NCBI RefSeq assembly: GCF_003367505.1
Contig: NZ_PXXX01000015.1
Location: 62,001-126,000, forward strand
DNA: 64,000 nt
Source: Lysinibacillus capsici
GTDB lineage: Bacteria > Bacillota > Bacilli > Bacillales_A > Planococcaceae
Direction of reading: 5' to 3'
Of the stretch, positions 51,186 to 60,788 are shown in pieces. The notes under the pieces are model-generated. The model worked only from the letters and a program-made list of their open reading frames with translations, ran no database searches and was not told where the DNA came from. The position numbers were made by a program, and so were the translations under genes. Position 1 is the stretch's first letter, and the number at the start of each line of letters is the position of its first letter.

Positions 51186-51614
51186 TCATTCGAATAGATG
51201 TTCATAGGGGGAGATGTCAATTTGCATTTGCTCTAATTTTTTGCGTAAAAATTTGTGATCGCGTTTTGGTGTTGCTTGGATATAGCCGCGAATAATGAGG
51301 TCATTGTTAATAGCAGCTGCTTTTTCTTCTAATGCGAGCTCGCCAATTTTTCCTGCAATTTTTTCCTTCGCCACTTGTCTAAAAAGCTCAGGGACGGGGC
51401 TTACGAGTTCATAGAGTAATTCTTTTTCAGCTTGTCCCCACAAGTGAACGGTTTTATCTAAATAATATTCTTGCCAATCTAAATCTGATTTTCCATCCTG
51501 CTTTGGGAGTGCCTTTAAAAATTTGCGGAACATGAAGAATCCGCCAATAGCCATCAATGAAATGAGGACGACAACCCAAAATAAAATAAACCATAAAAAC
51601 CAACCTTGTAACAA
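51186..51614 (-). CDS. DUF2621 membrane protein (YneK-like)
   Basis: About 142 residues: one N-terminal membrane segment (GWFLWFILFWVVVLISLMAI, residues about 4-25), then a soluble helical domain with WQEYYLDKTVHLWGQAEKELL. It matches DUF2621, whose Bacillus subtilis member YneK also lies beside the ccd genes. The start is judged to be TTG 51614, six bases after AGAGGTG; a GTG further up has no ribosome site. Function unknown. Confidence 0.78.
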   Translation of the reverse strand: MLQGWFLWFILFWVVVLISLMAIGGFFMFRKFLKALPKQDGKSDLDWQEYYLDKTVHLWGQAEKELLYELVSPVPELFRQVAKEKIAGKIGELALEEKAAAINNDLIIRGYIQATPKRDHKFLRKKLEQMQIDISPYEHLFE

Positions 51615-51735
51615 ATCGTTCACCTCTTTGCCTTCTCTCACTCTATTATAAAAGCTTCCGAAAAAAAATTCATCCTTAATGTCCCTTTTTTAGCAATTCG
51701 CCTTTATATAGTGTGCAGAAAGGAGGTGATGCTAC

Positions 51736-51951
51736 ATGGCTAATGTTAACTTTGTAAATGCTACACTGCGTCTCAAGTATGTGGATGGCTATGATGAGAA
51801 CAATGAGCCTACGTTCACCACGAAATCGTATCGAAATATTAACAACACACATAGCGCGGACGATTTGTTAGCTGTTGCTTATGCTATTGCTAGTCTTTCA
51901 TCACAATCACTGGCTGGCATTGCGAAACAGGAAACACACGATTTATCTTAA
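51736..51951 (+). CDS. DUF1659 family small protein
   Basis: A 71-residue protein with FVNATLRLKYVDGYDENNEPT and a C-terminal DDLLAVAYAIASLSS stretch, as in DUF1659. A perfect AGGAGGTGAT lies six bases before the ATG. It forms a cluster with DUF2922 and YvrJ genes that recurs across Bacillaceae; function unknown. Confidence 0.8.
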   Translation: MANVNFVNATLRLKYVDGYDENNEPTFTTKSYRNINNTHSADDLLAVAYAIASLSSQSLAGIAKQETHDLS

Positions 51952-51965
51952 GGAGGGATCACAGA

Positions 51966-52190
51966 ATGACACAAGTTCTAGAATTGCAATTTGCCACAAC
52001 TGATGGGAAAACGACAACCCTTTCGATTGATGCACCGAAGCCGAATATCACGGTGACTGACATTCAGCAGGCAATGGGAACGATTATGGCTAAAAATGTT
52101 TTTACTGGGCAAGGTGGTGCACTGTCAGCCATCAAGGGAGCTCGTATTGTAGATCGTCAAGTCACAGAATTTGAAGTAGTAACAGAATAA
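51966..52190 (+). CDS. DUF2922 family small protein
   Basis: A 74-residue protein: LELQFATTDGKTTTLSIDAP and a C-terminal GARIVDRQVTEFEVV, typical of DUF2922. Fourteen bases after the DUF1659 gene with AAGGAGGG, so co-translated in the same unit. The shared beta-strand style of both proteins suggests they may form a complex. Function unknown. Confidence 0.8.
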   Translation: MTQVLELQFATTDGKTTTLSIDAPKPNITVTDIQQAMGTIMAKNVFTGQGGALSAIKGARIVDRQVTEFEVVTE

Positions 52191-52196
52191 TTCAAC

Positions 52197-52234
52197 AATG
52201 GTCTTTGCTACGAGAAGTGCAAAGACCATTTTTA
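52197..52234 (+). terminator. Rho-independent terminator inside the trio
   Basis: AATGGTCTTTGC and GCAAAGACCATT form a perfect 12-bp stem with TTTTT, between DUF2922 and YvrJ genes. It may reduce expression of the latter. Confidence 0.8.
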
Positions 52235-52255
52235 ACGTGAGAGAGGAGGAGAAGG

Positions 52256-52378
52256 ATGGAACAGTGGTTGAACATGATATCCGATATCGGTTTTCCGATT
52301 TTAGTGTCATTTTATTTATTACACCGCGTCGAAGTAAAGCTTGATGCGATTCATGCTGCACTCGTTTCATTAAAATGA
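52256..52378 (+). CDS. YvrJ family protein (40 residues)
   Basis: A 40-residue protein too short for usual ORF cut-offs. It reads MEQWLNMISDIGFPILVSF, then YLLHRVEVKLDAIHAALVSLK, matching the YvrJ pattern of one hydrophobic segment plus HR-E-KL. GAGGAGGAG precedes the ATG by about seven bases. Third member of the DUF1659/DUF2922/YvrJ set. Function unknown. Confidence 0.75.
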   Translation: MEQWLNMISDIGFPILVSFYLLHRVEVKLDAIHAALVSLK

Positions 52379-52482
52379 AATGGATTTCACAAAGATGTAC
52401 GAAAGCTGTCACTTAGAAGTTCTTGTCAACGCTTACAACCTACGTTAGGATGGGGATAGTGTAGGTTAGGGAGAGTGTTGAC

Positions 52483-53091
52483 ATGAAACGTAAATTAATA
52501 GGGCTAGTGCTGCTGTTAGCCTGTGCATCTGTGCTAGGCGCATGTGGAAACTCAAAATTTAAAGCAGATTATAGTCTAGAAATACCCGATTTTGAACATG
52601 TTAATCAACGTGGTGAAACGGTTTCGCTTGAAAACTTAAAAGGTAAGCCTTGGATTGGTATGTATATTTTCACAAACTGTGTGTCCATCTGCCCGCCCAT
52701 GTCATTAAACATGGCACAAGTCCAAGAAAAGCTTCAGAAAAAAGGAGTAGAGGACTATAACATCGTTGCCTTTTCAGTAGATCCAGATGTTGATCAACCA
52801 GATGTGTTAGCGGATTATCTTAGTAAATACAATGTTCCAGATGAATCTAAATGGAACCTTCTTACAGGGTATTCACAGAAATATATCGAACAATTTGCGG
52901 TGAAAAATACAAAGATTTTAGTGAAAAACGACCCTAACAGTGACCAAGTCATTCATGGTAATCAATTTTTCTTAGTCGATAAAGATGGTGTCCTCGTCAA
53001 AATGTATAATGGTTATGCTGAAAACATTGAAGATGTACCGATTGATACGATAGCTTCTGATATCGAAACATATATTGATGAAAATTTATAA
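52483..53091 (+). CDS. SCO-family lipoprotein (copper/thiol chaperone)
   Basis: A 202-residue extracytoplasmic lipoprotein. The signal peptide ends in a lipobox near LGAC (Cys21). The thioredoxin-like domain has the CVSICPPMS metal/redox pair (Cys66 and Cys70) and the third ligand His in VIHGNQFFLVDKDG. SCO proteins deliver copper to the CuA site of cytochrome c oxidase. A terminator follows. It fits functionally with the ccd genes 2 kb upstream. Confidence 0.9.
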   Translation: MKRKLIGLVLLLACASVLGACGNSKFKADYSLEIPDFEHVNQRGETVSLENLKGKPWIGMYIFTNCVSICPPMSLNMAQVQEKLQKKGVEDYNIVAFSVDPDVDQPDVLADYLSKYNVPDESKWNLLTGYSQKYIEQFAVKNTKILVKNDPNSDQVIHGNQFFLVDKDGVLVKMYNGYAENIEDVPIDTIASDIETYIDENL

Positions 53092-53100
53092 AGTAACAGT

Positions 53101-53133
53101 AAACCGTCTCAAATGGTTGAGGCGGTTTTTTTA
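53101..53133 (+). terminator. Rho-independent terminator after SCO
   Basis: AAACCGTCTCAA and TTGAGGCGGTTT form an almost perfect stem followed by TTTTTTT. Confidence 0.85.
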
Positions 53134-53206
53134 TGTATTTTTCTATCTGGAAAAATAATCTTTTTCTGGTTGTGAGTCGTTTATAGTGTAGAAGGAGGAT
53201 GATGGC

Positions 53207-53722
53207 GTGTCTGATCATGAAAATTTCGAGCAGTTAATGGCTATACATACGGAGCAATTGTTTCGAATTGCTTATTACTATACAAAGGATTTACAAATAG
53301 CCGAGGATATTGTACAGGATGTGTTTATTAAGTTCTATCATCAAAAACAATATGAGGAACGAGGAGAGATGAAGGCATACTTAGCCCGCATGACAATCAA
53401 TAAATGCAAAGATTATTTAAAAAGCTGGGCATACAGAAAAATAACATTTCAGCATAAATTTTTTACCAAACAAAAATCAACATTGCCGGACACACTGATT
53501 CGTCAAGATGAACAAGCACTGTTAGATGATGCCATTTTAAGCTTACCTCTCAAACCACGAGAAGCAATTGTCTATTTTTACTTGGAGGAGATGACGATTA
53601 AAGAGATTGCGGAGCTACTTGCGATTCCTGAAGGTACTGTGAAATCACGTTTAAAGAAAGGAAAGGAGCTATTAAAAATAGAGTTACAACATATTGAATG
53701 GGAGGTGCTTTTCCATGGATAA
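53207..53722 (+). CDS. ECF-type RNA polymerase sigma factor
   Basis: A 171-residue sigma-70 region 2/region 4 protein. Region 2 has IAEDIVQDVFIKFY. Region 4 has LPLKPREAIVYFYLEEM and IKEIAELLAIPEGTVKSRLKKG. Start GTG 53207 with AAGGAGG. Its 3' end overlaps the next gene by eight bases, the usual arrangement for an ECF sigma with its anti-sigma factor. Regulon unknown; no matching promoter consensus was identified upstream. Confidence 0.9.
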   Translation: MSDHENFEQLMAIHTEQLFRIAYYYTKDLQIAEDIVQDVFIKFYHQKQYEERGEMKAYLARMTINKCKDYLKSWAYRKITFQHKFFTKQKSTLPDTLIRQDEQALLDDAILSLPLKPREAIVYFYLEEMTIKEIAELLAIPEGTVKSRLKKGKELLKIELQHIEWEVLFHG

Positions 53723-54596
53723 GCATACAATGCAGGTACTACAAGATGTTTCAGCACATAAGGAAGCCATTATTCATAAGGTTCGACAACAAATTCAGCA
53801 AGAGCCTGTTATGCCCAAGCCAAGATGGACATATCGTGCCGTTACGATAATGATTACCTGCTCTATTTTATTATTTATTGCTTGGCAAGCTGCAAAACCG
53901 ATGGGCGAGTTGGCGACACAGGATGAAGGAGAAACACCTACATTCACGGATTTATTTCAAAAAGAAGTGGAGGGAAAAGCCACAGCATACAGTAATTTTC
54001 TTCCACTTGCTAATTATTTAAGTCAGGCAAAACATATCCAATATTATGCACCACTTCAAGGTTTAGAGGCGATGCAATCAGTAGCAACATCACTGGAGGA
54101 TGTCGTTCATCTCACTGATCCTGAAAATTTACCATTTCAACCAAATATACATGAGGTCTATGCAATTTCAGCAAAAATGGAGGATGGTAGCCAACAAACG
54201 CAATTTCAATTTAGCTATAAAGAAAAATCCTCCACTGGGGTGGATTTACAATTTATTAATTTTACCGTGACAAATGTAAAGTATAATCCCTTAGCGAGCT
54301 ATGTGAAGTCTAAAAATATGGAAGAAACTTTAGGGATGAAAGTTTCGAATATAGGCTTAAATTTTATGAATCCCCTGTTTTATCGGGAGATGTCACCAGA
54401 ACGAGGTTATGTATATACTTATTATAATTATGATGAGACGGATAAGCGAATCTTTCAAATGACTACTAGAGCCAATGAGTTTTATTCTTACTATAACGGC
54501 TATGTCTATCATATCGGGTATCAACTTGATGGAGAACCACAGGAGGTTCAAGAAAAAATGGCGATCCTTGCAAGAGATTTTATTCTTGGCGAATAA
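53715..54596 (+). CDS. Probable anti-sigma factor, single membrane span
   Basis: A 293-residue protein. Residues 1-45 are a cytoplasmic N-terminus, about 47-66 a membrane segment (VTIMITCSILLFIAWQAA), and ~225 residues lie outside. No zinc motif (ZAS) is apparent in the cytoplasmic part. ATG 53715 follows GGGAGGTG. Location and topology suggest it holds the preceding sigma factor until an envelope signal arrives. I do not recognise the extracellular domain. Confidence 0.68.
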   Translation: MDKHTMQVLQDVSAHKEAIIHKVRQQIQQEPVMPKPRWTYRAVTIMITCSILLFIAWQAAKPMGELATQDEGETPTFTDLFQKEVEGKATAYSNFLPLANYLSQAKHIQYYAPLQGLEAMQSVATSLEDVVHLTDPENLPFQPNIHEVYAISAKMEDGSQQTQFQFSYKEKSSTGVDLQFINFTVTNVKYNPLASYVKSKNMEETLGMKVSNIGLNFMNPLFYREMSPERGYVYTYYNYDETDKRIFQMTTRANEFYSYYNGYVYHIGYQLDGEPQEVQEKMAILARDFILGE

Positions 54597-54659
54597 GTCA
54601 TGAGACATTTCAATTGAGCTATAATAGAATGATAGAAAAGAGGGGATGGAGGTTCGACT

Positions 54660-55196
54660 ATGACAATTGCACAAACCTATTTACAAGTTGTTCAGAAAAG
54701 ATTTCAAAGTGTGAAAGAGCTAGGGGATAAAACACTTGCCCAAATGGAAGAGGCACAATTGCACTGGGCATACAATGAAGAATCCAATAGTATTGCAGTG
54801 ATTGTAAAGCATATAAGTGGAAATATGGTTTCCCGCTGGACAGATTTTTTAACGACAGATGGAGAAAAGCCAACGAGAAATCGAGATGATGAGTTTGAGG
54901 ATAGTCTTCACACCAAAGAAGCAATCATCTCAGCTTGGGACAAGGGGTGGCAAGTGTTTTTAGAGGCCTTGGCGAGTTTAACAGAATCCGATTTACAGGG
55001 ACATGTCACGATTAGAGGGGAGCGGCTAGCAGTCATTGATGCTATTGAAAGACAAATGGCACACTATGCACAGCACGTCGGTCAAATCATTTATATCGCC
55101 AAATTGGTAAAGGGCTCTGATTGGCAAACACTCAGTATTCCTAAAGGACAGTCACAAGCTTTTACTGAAGCCATGCTAGATAAACATCAACGCTAA
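54660..55196 (+). CDS. DUF1572 / DinB-like protein
   Basis: A 178-residue four-helix-bundle protein. FQSVKELGDKTLAQMEEAQLHW and IKHISGNMVSRWTDFLTTDGE blocks (quoted in part), plus HYAQHVGQIIYIAK near the C-terminus, match the DinB-like DUF1572 family. The three histidines (KHIS, HYAQH) fit a metal site. Possible metal-dependent transferase; substrate unknown. GGGGATGGAGG precedes the ATG. Confidence 0.8.
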   Translation: MTIAQTYLQVVQKRFQSVKELGDKTLAQMEEAQLHWAYNEESNSIAVIVKHISGNMVSRWTDFLTTDGEKPTRNRDDEFEDSLHTKEAIISAWDKGWQVFLEALASLTESDLQGHVTIRGERLAVIDAIERQMAHYAQHVGQIIYIAKLVKGSDWQTLSIPKGQSQAFTEAMLDKHQR

Positions 55197-55201
55197 AAAA
55201 G

Positions 55202-55240
55202 AAAGATCGTAGCCAAGTAGTAGGTGCTACGATCTTTTTT
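55202..55240. terminator. Bidirectional terminator
   Basis: AAAGATCGTAGC pairs with GCTACGATCTTT; T-rich ends on both strands. It overlaps the stop of the convergent gene. Confidence 0.8.
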
Positions 55241-55793
55241 CTGCTAAATAGAGCTTGTATAAGGCTGTTTCTAGGTCGGTCGCTTGAGCGAGTTCAAATG
55301 CCTCCTGCTGACTTCTATGATTTGTGATTATCTCATAGAAAAAGTGAATTAGAAACATGAGATTAGCATTACCCTCAATATAATCATCAGGTGCTAGGTA
55401 GGAATGACAGCCACTCTCTAAAAAGGCTGTCGCTAGCTGCTGCCAGCCTAATGTACAGCCTGCCGCAATGACCTTGACACCCTGTAGCTGACAATAGGTT
55501 AAGACATCTTGAGGTTCAAAATAGATACTCCTTGGTTCATTTTCTTCATATACCTCTTCTCCTAGCTCAGGCAGACAAAATCGCCCCTCATCGCCGTGAA
55601 AGTTTAATAGCAAATAATCCATTTTGTGAGGAAGATCATTTCCAGATAAAATATCAATTAAATCATTTGGTCTGCCAATTAAATCGAGTGTCACTCCTGC
55701 ACCAAAGGATTCCAGTGCTGCTCGAATGGCCATGGATTCAAAATCACAGTCAGGACCAACTACTAAATGTACGTATAATTCTGGTCTACTCAT
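55227..55793 (-). CDS. Compact CHAT/caspase-like protein
   Basis: A 188-residue soluble protein without signal peptide. A hydrophobic strand ends in LLLNFHGDEG (His66), and a later strand in VIAAGCTLG (Cys113), the spacing and style of the caspase-fold His-Cys dyad. After the Cys come LATAFLESGCHSYLAPDDYI and a FLIHFFYEIIT segment, much like the tail of CHAT domains (a helix, then a 'FL.aG' strand, then an 'FY' helix). It would be an unusually small stand-alone CHAT-type protease. The evidence is pattern recognition only and the family name is not certain. No obvious effector or partner gene is adjacent. Confidence 0.5.
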   Translation of the reverse strand: MSRPELYVHLVVGPDCDFESMAIRAALESFGAGVTLDLIGRPNDLIDILSGNDLPHKMDYLLLNFHGDEGRFCLPELGEEVYEENEPRSIYFEPQDVLTYCQLQGVKVIAAGCTLGWQQLATAFLESGCHSYLAPDDYIEGNANLMFLIHFFYEIITNHRSQQEAFELAQATDLETALYKLYLAEKRS

Positions 55794-55894
55794 ACATCAT
55801 CACCTCTATTTAAGTATAGCTGAAACTTATTAGAGTAGTAAATCGTATATGACAATAATTACTATAAATGTAAAGTGGTAAAGGAGGTGATAAA

Positions 55895-56713
55895 GTGTAC
55901 AAGAGTGGTTATATTCATACACTTATTCTGGGCATTGTTCTAAGTATAAGCACACTACTACTCTTCATTTACAATGAAAGGCAGCGGGAGGAGCTAGTGC
56001 CGCTGCATACTGCCATTCAATCAATTAAAGAGGCTTGGTATTTGTCTGGAAGTAATGGCAAAGAGCAATATTTATATCCATTAAAGCAAGTATTCTACGT
56101 CGACCGCTATGAGGTGAAAGATACAGATCGCCTTCAGCAAGTTTTACAAACTAAAAAGGACCTTAGCAGTCGACCAGCAGACCATGAAGCAGTAAGTGAT
56201 TTATACATACACTTCCATAATGGCAAGGAAACGGCCTTGAAAGTAATAGTCGAGGATGAACGATTCTTCCTAATGGATCAAAAAACAGGATTGTATTATG
56301 TACTGCAAGCACAAGAAGCTGAGGATTATTTTCATTTGTTAAATGAGAAAAGCAAAATGTCGTGGCTATTATTTATTGTTTATACAATTTTATTTTTTGG
56401 TCTTGTCTATATGCTTGTAAAGAAACTAATAGCCGCTAAATCCACAGAGAAAGAAAGCATTCCCTCCGATACGAGGGAAAAAAGATCACTAGCAGATTCT
56501 ATTTATCCAGCCATCCTGCCCTTGGTCATCACATTCTCTATGCAGATTTATGGGGCTCAACATAGCTTACTATTACTGAGTGCGATGATGCTAACTTCAG
56601 GCATTCGAGAGTTTTTAGAAAAAAGAGGTCATTTTCTGAAAATGCTCCTACTTCTTCCGCTCTTTTGGTGTTATCTCTATGGTTTCCAAATGATTACTTC
56701 CTATTTCAACTAG
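55895..56713 (+). CDS. Hypothetical membrane protein
   Basis: A 272-residue protein. One N-terminal membrane segment (8-25) precedes an extracytoplasmic region of about 120 residues. Membrane segments follow at about 155-175, 205-225 and 245-265. GTG 55895 is preceded by a strong AAGGAGGTGA. I do not recognise the family. It is divergent from the CHAT-like gene. Confidence 0.6.
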   Translation: MYKSGYIHTLILGIVLSISTLLLFIYNERQREELVPLHTAIQSIKEAWYLSGSNGKEQYLYPLKQVFYVDRYEVKDTDRLQQVLQTKKDLSSRPADHEAVSDLYIHFHNGKETALKVIVEDERFFLMDQKTGLYYVLQAQEAEDYFHLLNEKSKMSWLLFIVYTILFFGLVYMLVKKLIAAKSTEKESIPSDTREKRSLADSIYPAILPLVITFSMQIYGAQHSLLLLSAMMLTSGIREFLEKRGHFLKMLLLLPLFWCYLYGFQMITSYFN

Positions 56714-56868
56714 TAAAATAGTGGATATTATTGTCAATAGATTAGATGCGAAATTCTCATTATTGTTAAATTTTAGCGATAGTTTAGGAGGAGGAGCATA
56801 GATTTTATAGGCTAATAGGTTTAGGTAGGCTATACTCAAGTGGATTATAGAAGAATAGAGGGAATCAT

Positions 56869-58548
56869 ATGAGACTAACTGTGGAACGGAAATTGCAATT
56901 TGCTTTTGGTATTGTCCTCATCTTTTTACTGCTTATATCAGGGATTGCTATGTACTACTTGAATAATAATAATCAGACATTAGCAGAAATCGAAGACAAT
57001 ACGGAATTAATCCATTTATATCAAGATATCTCGTTCCAAACCGTACGAGCGAATGCGGCTATTCGTGGGTATATGTTATATGGCAAGGAAGAAATGCTCA
57101 ACAATCATCATGAAATCCGAAATACCTTACATACGTCGATTAATCGACTTCAAGAAGTAGGCGATAGTAATCAAGATTTTGATCAATTTTTATCGCAGCT
57201 TGACGACTGGGAAAAGGCTATAGATGGGCAGATTGTGCCTCTTTATCAGCGAGGGGATCATCAGCAAGCACAACAAATGGCTTTACCGATTTTAGGTGAG
57301 GGCTCTCAGAAATTGGTTGTCTTTGGAAAAACGATGGCAACAGCTCAGCAAGAAGATATGCAGGCTCATATTGAGGCTACCAAGCAAAAAGGGGAAAGAA
57401 GTGGCCTGGAAATTATGATTCTAGTGGCTATTTCTCTACTTATAAGCATTATCATCGCAACACTATTTGGTAGACGGATCGCAAAAAATATTCAACAAAC
57501 AGTAGTTGAAATGGATAAGTTTTCGGAAGGGAATTTGCATACGCATTTACAATTTAAAACCAAGGATGAGTTTGCGCACTTAGCCGATTCCTTCAATAGT
57601 ATGTCAGAAAAGCTTCGACTGATGATGAAACAAGTCGGAAACTCCTCTGAGCAAGTTGCCGCAACATCCGAACAGCTAACAGCAAGTAGCATGGAGGTTA
57701 CACAGGCGACAGAGGTGGTAACAGAATCTATTCATGATATTGCACAAGGGATTGATCAGCAGGATACATTAACAAGTGATGTACGAAATTTATCTGCCCA
57801 TATCTTGAAGAAAATGAATGATATTTCTACAAGCATACAAAGCGTGAATCAAGCAACAGTCAACACGAAAAATATGGCACAAACAGGTCGTTCTTCGGTA
57901 CATGATGTTACAGCGCAAATGAATGAAATCTCTACTAACACAAGTGAGCTAAATACACGTGTGCAAGATTTAGATGACAATACAGCGGCGATTGTATCAG
58001 CAGTAAATGTCATTAAGAGTATAGCGACACAGACCAATTTACTAGCAATCAATGCCTCTATTGAAGCCGCAAGGAGCGGGGAGCATGGGAAAGGCTTTGC
58101 GGTAGTGGCAGAGGAAGTCCGCAAGCTAGCAGATGAGTCAAATCTTGCTGCAGTCGATATTGAAAAAGTAGTGGCCCAAATTACAGATAGCACGAGGATT
58201 ATCGAGGAAGATATGGTTAATAGTAATGATTCTGTCCATGTAGGTCGTGAAAAGGTTAATGTGGCAAGGGATAACTTTATACAAATTGATGATGCCATTA
58301 ATGATGTACAAGCACAGACCGAGCTAGTAACGGCAGCCATTCAAGCAATTCATCAAGATATTGAAAAGTTAGTGCAGGAAATGGACTATATGAGTGAAGT
58401 GTCGGTAAAATCAAGCCATCATGTGCAAAGTGTTGCAGCCTCTTCAGAGGAACAAAATGCAGCTATGGAGGAGGTAGCAGCAGCCTCTACCCATCTAGCA
58501 AAGATGGCAATAGACCTGCAAGAATCCATTCAATCGTTTAAATACTAA
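56869..58548 (+). CDS. Methyl-accepting chemotaxis protein (4HB type)
   Basis: A 559-residue chemoreceptor. A membrane segment at about residues 10-30 is followed by a ~150-residue four-helix-bundle sensor domain, a second segment at about 183-201, then HAMP. The long MCP signalling coiled coil has its hairpin at [20 protein letters not shown] and [15 protein letters not shown]. The ligand is not evident. Followed by a terminator and a second chemoreceptor gene. Confidence 0.92.
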   Translation: MRLTVERKLQFAFGIVLIFLLLISGIAMYYLNNNNQTLAEIEDNTELIHLYQDISFQTVRANAAIRGYMLYGKEEMLNNHHEIRNTLHTSINRLQEVGDSNQDFDQFLSQLDDWEKAIDGQIVPLYQRGDHQQAQQMALPILGEGSQKLVVFGKTMATAQQEDMQAHIEATKQKGERSGLEIMILVAISLLISIIIATLFGRRIAKNIQQTVVEMDKFSEGNLHTHLQFKTKDEFAHLADSFNSMSEKLRLMMKQVGNSSEQVAATSEQLTASSMEVTQATEVVTESIHDIAQGIDQQDTLTSDVRNLSAHILKKMNDISTSIQSVNQATVNTKNMAQTGRSSVHDVTAQMNEISTNTSELNTRVQDLDDNTAAIVSAVNVIKSIATQTNLLAINASIEAARSGEHGKGFAVVAEEVRKLADESNLAAVDIEKVVAQITDSTRIIEEDMVNSNDSVHVGREKVNVARDNFIQIDDAINDVQAQTELVTAAIQAIHQDIEKLVQEMDYMSEVSVKSSHHVQSVAASSEEQNAAMEEVAAASTHLAKMAIDLQESIQSFKY

Positions 58549-58557
58549 ATTCAATTG

Positions 58558-58587
58558 ACCCCTGTCTAGTTACAGGGGTTTTATTTG
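58558..58587 (+). terminator. Rho-independent terminator
   Basis: ACCCCTGT pairs with ACAGGGGT, followed by TTTATTTG, after the first chemoreceptor. Confidence 0.75.
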
Positions 58588-58625
58588 TCGGTAAAGCCTG
58601 AATAATATGAAAATCGTAAAAATGT

Positions 58626-58651
58626 TAGAAAAAATTTTTTTCGTCCGATAA
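58626..58651 (+). promoter_or_regulatory. Possible SigD-type promoter
   Basis: TAGA and TCCGATAA are separated by 14 bases, resembling the motility sigma-D consensus TAAA-N15-GCCGATAT. It lies 70 bases before a chemoreceptor gene, the expected kind of target. Confidence 0.5.
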
Positions 58652-58723
58652 AAGCTTTGGGAGAAATGTTAAGCAGATAAAGAGAGGGAGAGGTTTAGAA
58701 AAAAATCAAAAGGAGATTGATAT

Positions 58724-60685
58724 ATGAAGAAACTATTTAGCAGTTTTAAGGGCAAGCTTTATACGCTATTCGCGCTAGTATTACTTATCCCTGTCATATC
58801 TGTTGGGAGTTTGTCTTATTTATCTGCAAAAGACTCGATTGAAGAAGAAATTTTATTTAGTGCCAATGAAAGTGTAGGCATTTTAAATAAGCTCATTGAC
58901 AAAACAATTAGTGAGAAAATGAGTGACATCAATGTATTTAGTAGTGAAATAGATGCGCGTCAATATGAAGAAGCACAAGCTTCGATTGTGGCTAAATTTC
59001 AGCAATATACAAAGCTTAATGCAGATGTATTGAGTGTTTATATTGGCATGAATGATGGTCGATTTACACAGGAGCCAAAATTGAATGGTGCAGACTATAA
59101 TCCATTAGATCGAGATTGGTATAAAGAGGCGACAGCTTTAAAAGGTGAAACCTTAATCACCAACCCTTACAAGGATGCGGGGACGGGTGATATGGTGGTA
59201 ACAGTTGCTAAGCAGACGAAGGATCATGCTGGAGTTGTGGCAATCGATATTAAATTAACCGATCTTCAAAGAATTGCTGATTCAATTCGAATCGGAAAAA
59301 ATGGGTATCCTTCAATTTTTGGAGAAGACAAGATGGTCATTTCACATCCTACACTTGAAGCGGGAGGAGAACTGAAAGAAAGTTTCCTTGATAAAATGTA
59401 CGAAAGTCCATCAGGTACGTATGAATATGTCTTTAATGGTGATGATCGTCTATTATTCTATACGACAAATGAACTGACAAATTGGAAAATAACAGGGACG
59501 ATATTTGCTGAAGAAATTGATGAGTCTGCTTCCTCGATTTTATACCATACGATTCTAGTCCTCATAGCAGCAATTATCATCAGTTCCATCATTTTTTATT
59601 TTGTAATGAGGGCTGTCATAAAACCAATTAAAGCTTTAAAGGATAGTGCGGTTACGATCAGCAAAGGGGATCTCACGGAAATGGTAACGATTACGTCAAA
59701 AGATGAAATTGGCCAATTAGGACAAGCCTTTAATGATATGCAAGAAAGCTTACGGACACTAATTCAAAAAATTGAACAAAATGCAGAGGAGGTTGCTTCT
59801 TCAGCAGAAGAGCTAACTGCCAATGCCAATCAGACAAGCATTGCAACAGAAAAAGTGGCGATTTCCATTCAGGATGTTGCAACAAGTGCTGATTCTCAAA
59901 CGATTAGTGCCAATAAAAATGCAGCTTCTTTACATGAGCTTTCTACTGCCATTCTGCATATTGCTGAAATCTCCTCCGCTGTGACGGACCTTTCACAGCA
60001 TGCGACATTACAGGCGGATGAAGGCGGACAAGCTGTTCAAAATACAAAGAATCAAATGCAATCCATTCATTTATCCGTAGCAGACTCCAATGCGAAAATC
60101 CAGACATTGCATGAACGCTCTCAGCAAATTACATCCATTTTAGATGTGATTACAAGCATTGCAGATCAAACAAATTTACTAGCTTTAAATGCAGCTATCG
60201 AAGCAGCGAGAGCAGGAGAGCATGGGAAAGGCTTTGCAGTCGTGGCAGACGAAGTGCGTAAGCTTGCAGAGCAATCACAGGAATCAGCTAAACAAATATT
60301 TGAGCTTATCCGAGGGATTCAGCAAGAAACGGAGCAATCTGTCAGTATTATGGCGAAGGTTACAGAGGATGTGCAAAGTGGATTGCATATTTCCGATGAA
60401 GCCATTGCAAAATTCCAAGTCATTATGACAAGTATGAATGAGATTACCCCTAAAATGGAGGAGGTCTCCTCAGCCTCTGAACAGATGTCTGCAGGTGTTC
60501 AAGAGGTAGCGGCAGTAACAGAAGATTTGGCATTCTCCGCGAAAGGCAATGCAGCGGCGTCTGAGGATGTAGCGGCATCAACAGAGGAGCAATTAGCCTC
60601 AATGGAGGAAATCAATGCCTCTGCGCAAGCACTCGCACATATGGCGGATGAATTAAAGCTACTGATTAGTCAGTTTAAATATTAA
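58724..60685 (+). CDS. Methyl-accepting chemotaxis protein (dCache type)
   Basis: A 653-residue chemoreceptor. A membrane segment at about residues 10-32 precedes a double-Cache sensor domain. [14 protein letters not shown] and GVVAIDI carry a Tyr-Arg-Trp-Tyr pattern, a Tyr and an Asp in the order described for amino-acid-binding dCache_1 sensors. The second membrane segment lies at about 278-300, then HAMP, then the signalling domain with [18 protein letters not shown]. Likely senses an amino acid outside the cell; a good fit to a strain rich in amino acid and peptide uptake genes. Confidence 0.93.
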   Translation: MKKLFSSFKGKLYTLFALVLLIPVISVGSLSYLSAKDSIEEEILFSANESVGILNKLIDKTISEKMSDINVFSSEIDARQYEEAQASIVAKFQQYTKLNADVLSVYIGMNDGRFTQEPKLNGADYNPLDRDWYKEATALKGETLITNPYKDAGTGDMVVTVAKQTKDHAGVVAIDIKLTDLQRIADSIRIGKNGYPSIFGEDKMVISHPTLEAGGELKESFLDKMYESPSGTYEYVFNGDDRLLFYTTNELTNWKITGTIFAEEIDESASSILYHTILVLIAAIIISSIIFYFVMRAVIKPIKALKDSAVTISKGDLTEMVTITSKDEIGQLGQAFNDMQESLRTLIQKIEQNAEEVASSAEELTANANQTSIATEKVAISIQDVATSADSQTISANKNAASLHELSTAILHIAEISSAVTDLSQHATLQADEGGQAVQNTKNQMQSIHLSVADSNAKIQTLHERSQQITSILDVITSIADQTNLLALNAAIEAARAGEHGKGFAVVADEVRKLAEQSQESAKQIFELIRGIQQETEQSVSIMAKVTEDVQSGLHISDEAIAKFQVIMTSMNEITPKMEEVSSASEQMSAGVQEVAAVTEDLAFSAKGNAAASEDVAASTEEQLASMEEINASAQALAHMADELKLLISQFKY

Positions 60686-60690
60686 AGCAC

Positions 60691-60720
60691 AACGCCACTC
60701 CAAAATTTTGGGGTGGCGTT
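60691..60720 (+). terminator. Rho-independent terminator, first of two similar hairpins
   Basis: AACGCCACTCCAAAA and TTTTGGGGTGGCGTT form a long stem after the dCache chemoreceptor. A similar hairpin with the same AACGCCACT/AGTGGCGTT arms lies at 60789. Confidence 0.75.
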
Positions 60721-60788
60721 AAGTGTTGATTACTAGTAGAGCAAAGTAACCGTTTTTTATAAAATTACCTTTATTTAAATATCGAAAA

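Noticed and set aside
57849..58340. 163-codon frame antisense to the first chemoreceptor
   Set aside because: Ser/Ala/Thr-rich shadow of the coiled-coil coding sequence, a common artefact of MCP genes.
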